Of a DNA stretch of 5,084 nucleotides, positions 3,911 through 5,084 are shown in pieces; positions within the stretch are counted from its first letter, which is position 1, and each line of letters opens with the position of its first letter. The DNA comes from Deltaproteobacteria bacterium (GTDB taxonomy: Bacteria; Desulfobacterota; Desulfarculia; Adiutricales; Adiutricaceae). The DNA is taken from contig JAIRZX010000456.1 of assembly GCA_031267005.1 (NCBI GenBank), positions 1 to 5,084 of the forward strand, read 5' to 3'. Both the position numbers and the translations under genes were made by a program. The notes below the pieces were generated by a model. The model had not been told where the DNA came from and did no database searches. It was given only the letters and a program-made list of their open reading frames with translations.

Positions 3911-5084
3911 TCAGTCGAACTCGACCGCCGTCTCGTGCCCGTCCTTTTCGAAGAGGCAGGCAACGATATTCCTCTCCTCCCTGCCTATGGCGATCGACAC
4001 CAGGACGGGTCTTTCGGAGGCCTTGCCGTAGTCCTTTTTGCTGATTTGATCCATTCCCGCCCTGGCCGCCGCGTCGGCGCCATCGGCGTTTTCCGCCATT
4101 TTAAGCTCGATAACGTACGTAATCAGACCGTAGACGACCTCCAGGTCGAGGCGGCCCAGGTTCTCCCACTTCTCGGGAGTGGCTTTTGCCCCGGCCGCCC
4201 ACAGGGCTGCCTGCAACACTGAGCGGTAGAAACTCTCGCCATTTTTCCTCAAAAGAACGTCGGCCAGCGATTCGGAGATACTGCTCGCCGAATCATCGGT
4301 AAAGTCAGGGCCCGCCGCAACGCGTGCGGACGCTTTAATTTGCTCGCCGGGAAGCGCACGGATAGCGTCGGAATGGTCAAGGCCGCAAATGCCGTGCAGA
4401 AGGCGCTTTAAGACGCGCGCCATTCCCGGGACGTCTGCGGACGCCAGGTGGCCGCCGAGTTCCCGGCCTGTGCCGGCGATATTGTCCGAGTCGGGGTTGA
4501 AGTTCTCCAGGAAAAAGGCGGAAAGAGCCGATCGGACCTCCTTGTTGGGATAATCCAAGGTGAATGTCGTATCGGTTGCGTCGCGGAGGGTCAGGTAGCC
4601 CGCTTGGTAAAGGAATCCGTGTGGCGAAGTGGCGTCGATTTCTCCGGGGGAGCTTGCGAAATCATCGTCCACTTCCATGCCCTGGAACTGATCAACCGTG
4701 AGGGAATTATCCTGCAAGAAATTCCTGACGAAGCTGCGGGAACCTGACTCCACCCAGAAATTTCTGAACTTGTTTGTTTTGAAAAATGCGATCGCGGAAG
4801 AGGGATTGTACAGCTTCGTCTTGCCGTCGAAGGAAAAGCCGTCGTAATATTCCTTGATTTCCTTCAAAAGCTGATCGCGGCTTTTACCGAGCTTTCTGGC
4901 GGTCCTGTCTATAAAGGGGGCGAAATAATTCTCCAGCTCCTCCTGAGTGTATCCCATGAACGCGCCGAATTTCTCCTCAAGCGAGATATCGGCCAGGTTG
5001 TTGAGACTGGAAAACACGCCCATCCTGGAAAACTTGGTGCATCCGGTAATGAAGACTAACTCGATGAATTCCGAGGCTCTTTTG
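3911..5084 (-). CDS. AAA-ATPase-like protein with C-terminal PD-(D/E)XK nuclease domain (N-terminus beyond window)
   Basis: This is the C-terminal 390 residues of a family (AAA-ATPase_like plus PDDEXK_9 architecture) usually of 500-plus residues. The frame is open to the right edge, so the Walker A/B part is not seen. Numbering from the in-frame Met at 5023, the segment EFIELVFITGCTKFSRM just before it and SSLNNLADISL after it are the conserved end of the ATPase core. YYDGFSF (59-65) with LYNPSSAIAFF (71-81) and FRNFW follow, all typical of the family. FLYQAGYLT (137-145) leads into the helical linker. The nuclease-like domain shows GRLDLEV (Asp293) and YVIELKM (Glu306, Lys308), a complete D...ExK signature, plus Gln326 in MDQISKKDYG. 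The usual Val in ITGVTKFS is Cys here. The role in cells is not established; defence or mobile-element functions are only suggested by the fold. No partner gene is visible, and the gene points at the 1.8-kb gene-free interval. Confidence 0.88.
   Translation of the reverse strand, partial: KRASEFIELVFITGCTKFSRMGVFSSLNNLADISLEEKFGAFMGYTQEELENYFAPFIDRTARKLGKSRDQLLKEIKEYYDGFSFDGKTKLYNPSSAIAFFKTNKFRNFWVESGSRSFVRNFLQDNSLTVDQFQGMEVDDDFASSPGEIDATSPHGFLYQAGYLTLRDATDTTFTLDYPNKEVRSALSAFFLENFNPDSDNIAGTGRELGGHLASADVPGMARVLKRLLHGICGLDHSDAIRALPGEQIKASARVAAGPDFTDDSASSISESLADVLLRKNGESFYRSVLQAALWAAGAKATPEKWENLGRLDLEVVYGLITYVIELKMAENADGADAAARAGMDQISKKDYGKASERPVLVSIAIGREERNIVACLFEKDGHETAVEFD

Noticed and set aside
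3480..3963. Overlapping ORFs of 110-135 codons on both strands
   Set aside because: Arg/Gly/Pro/Ser-rich products without hydrophobic pattern or motifs, expected from stop-poor GC-rich DNA.
3803..4747. Plus-strand ORFs of 139 and 99 codons across the nuclease gene
   Set aside because: Antisense shadows of the minus-strand PD-(D/E)XK gene, whose motifs are unmistakable.

Overview
The window is high-GC DNA that looks like the chromosome of a Gram-negative, flagellated or piliated bacterium, most plausibly of the deltaproteobacterial type. This placement is an inference from a very CheY-like receiver, a canonical zinc-binding-type prepilin peptidase, and an AAA-ATPase-like/PD-(D/E)XK protein of the kind common in anaerobic and gut-associated bacteria. 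No ribosomal RNA or other taxonomic marker is present.

Left part (1-2088, plus strand). The 3' two thirds of a cheY-type single-domain response regulator is followed after about 50 bp by a complete prepilin peptidase (309-1199). After a 139-bp gap with a strong perfect hairpin comes a 249-residue Sec-secreted protein of unknown family (1339-2088). The three are co-directional and could be read together, but the third is separated by the hairpin-bearing gap. CheY and prepilin peptidase fit a motility or type IV pilus/type II secretion theme. The secreted protein may or may not belong to it.

Middle part (2089-3910). About 1.8 kb holds no convincing protein gene. It contains an AT-rich island (18% GC over 2511-2640) with a possible promoter and a 19-bp-period repeat. 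A doubtful 66-codon ORF (2643-2843) follows, and its stop lies inside a perfect Shine-Dalgarno-like sequence. Next is a hairpin-rich stretch with repeated short motifs (about 2890-3350), then a G-rich purine tract with a canonical G-quadruplex pattern (3403-3470), then GC-rich DNA with long perfect inverted repeats. The stretch may be a structured non-coding RNA locus, the remains of a decayed gene or mobile element, or a mixture. The sequence alone does not decide.

Right part (3911-5084, minus strand). The C-terminal 390 residues of an AAA-ATPase-like protein with a C-terminal PD-(D/E)XK nuclease-like domain run off the right edge, so the ATP-binding N-terminus is missing. It reads towards the gene-poor interval, convergent with the left cluster.

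No tRNA, rRNA, CRISPR array, intact insertion sequence or replication origin was found.
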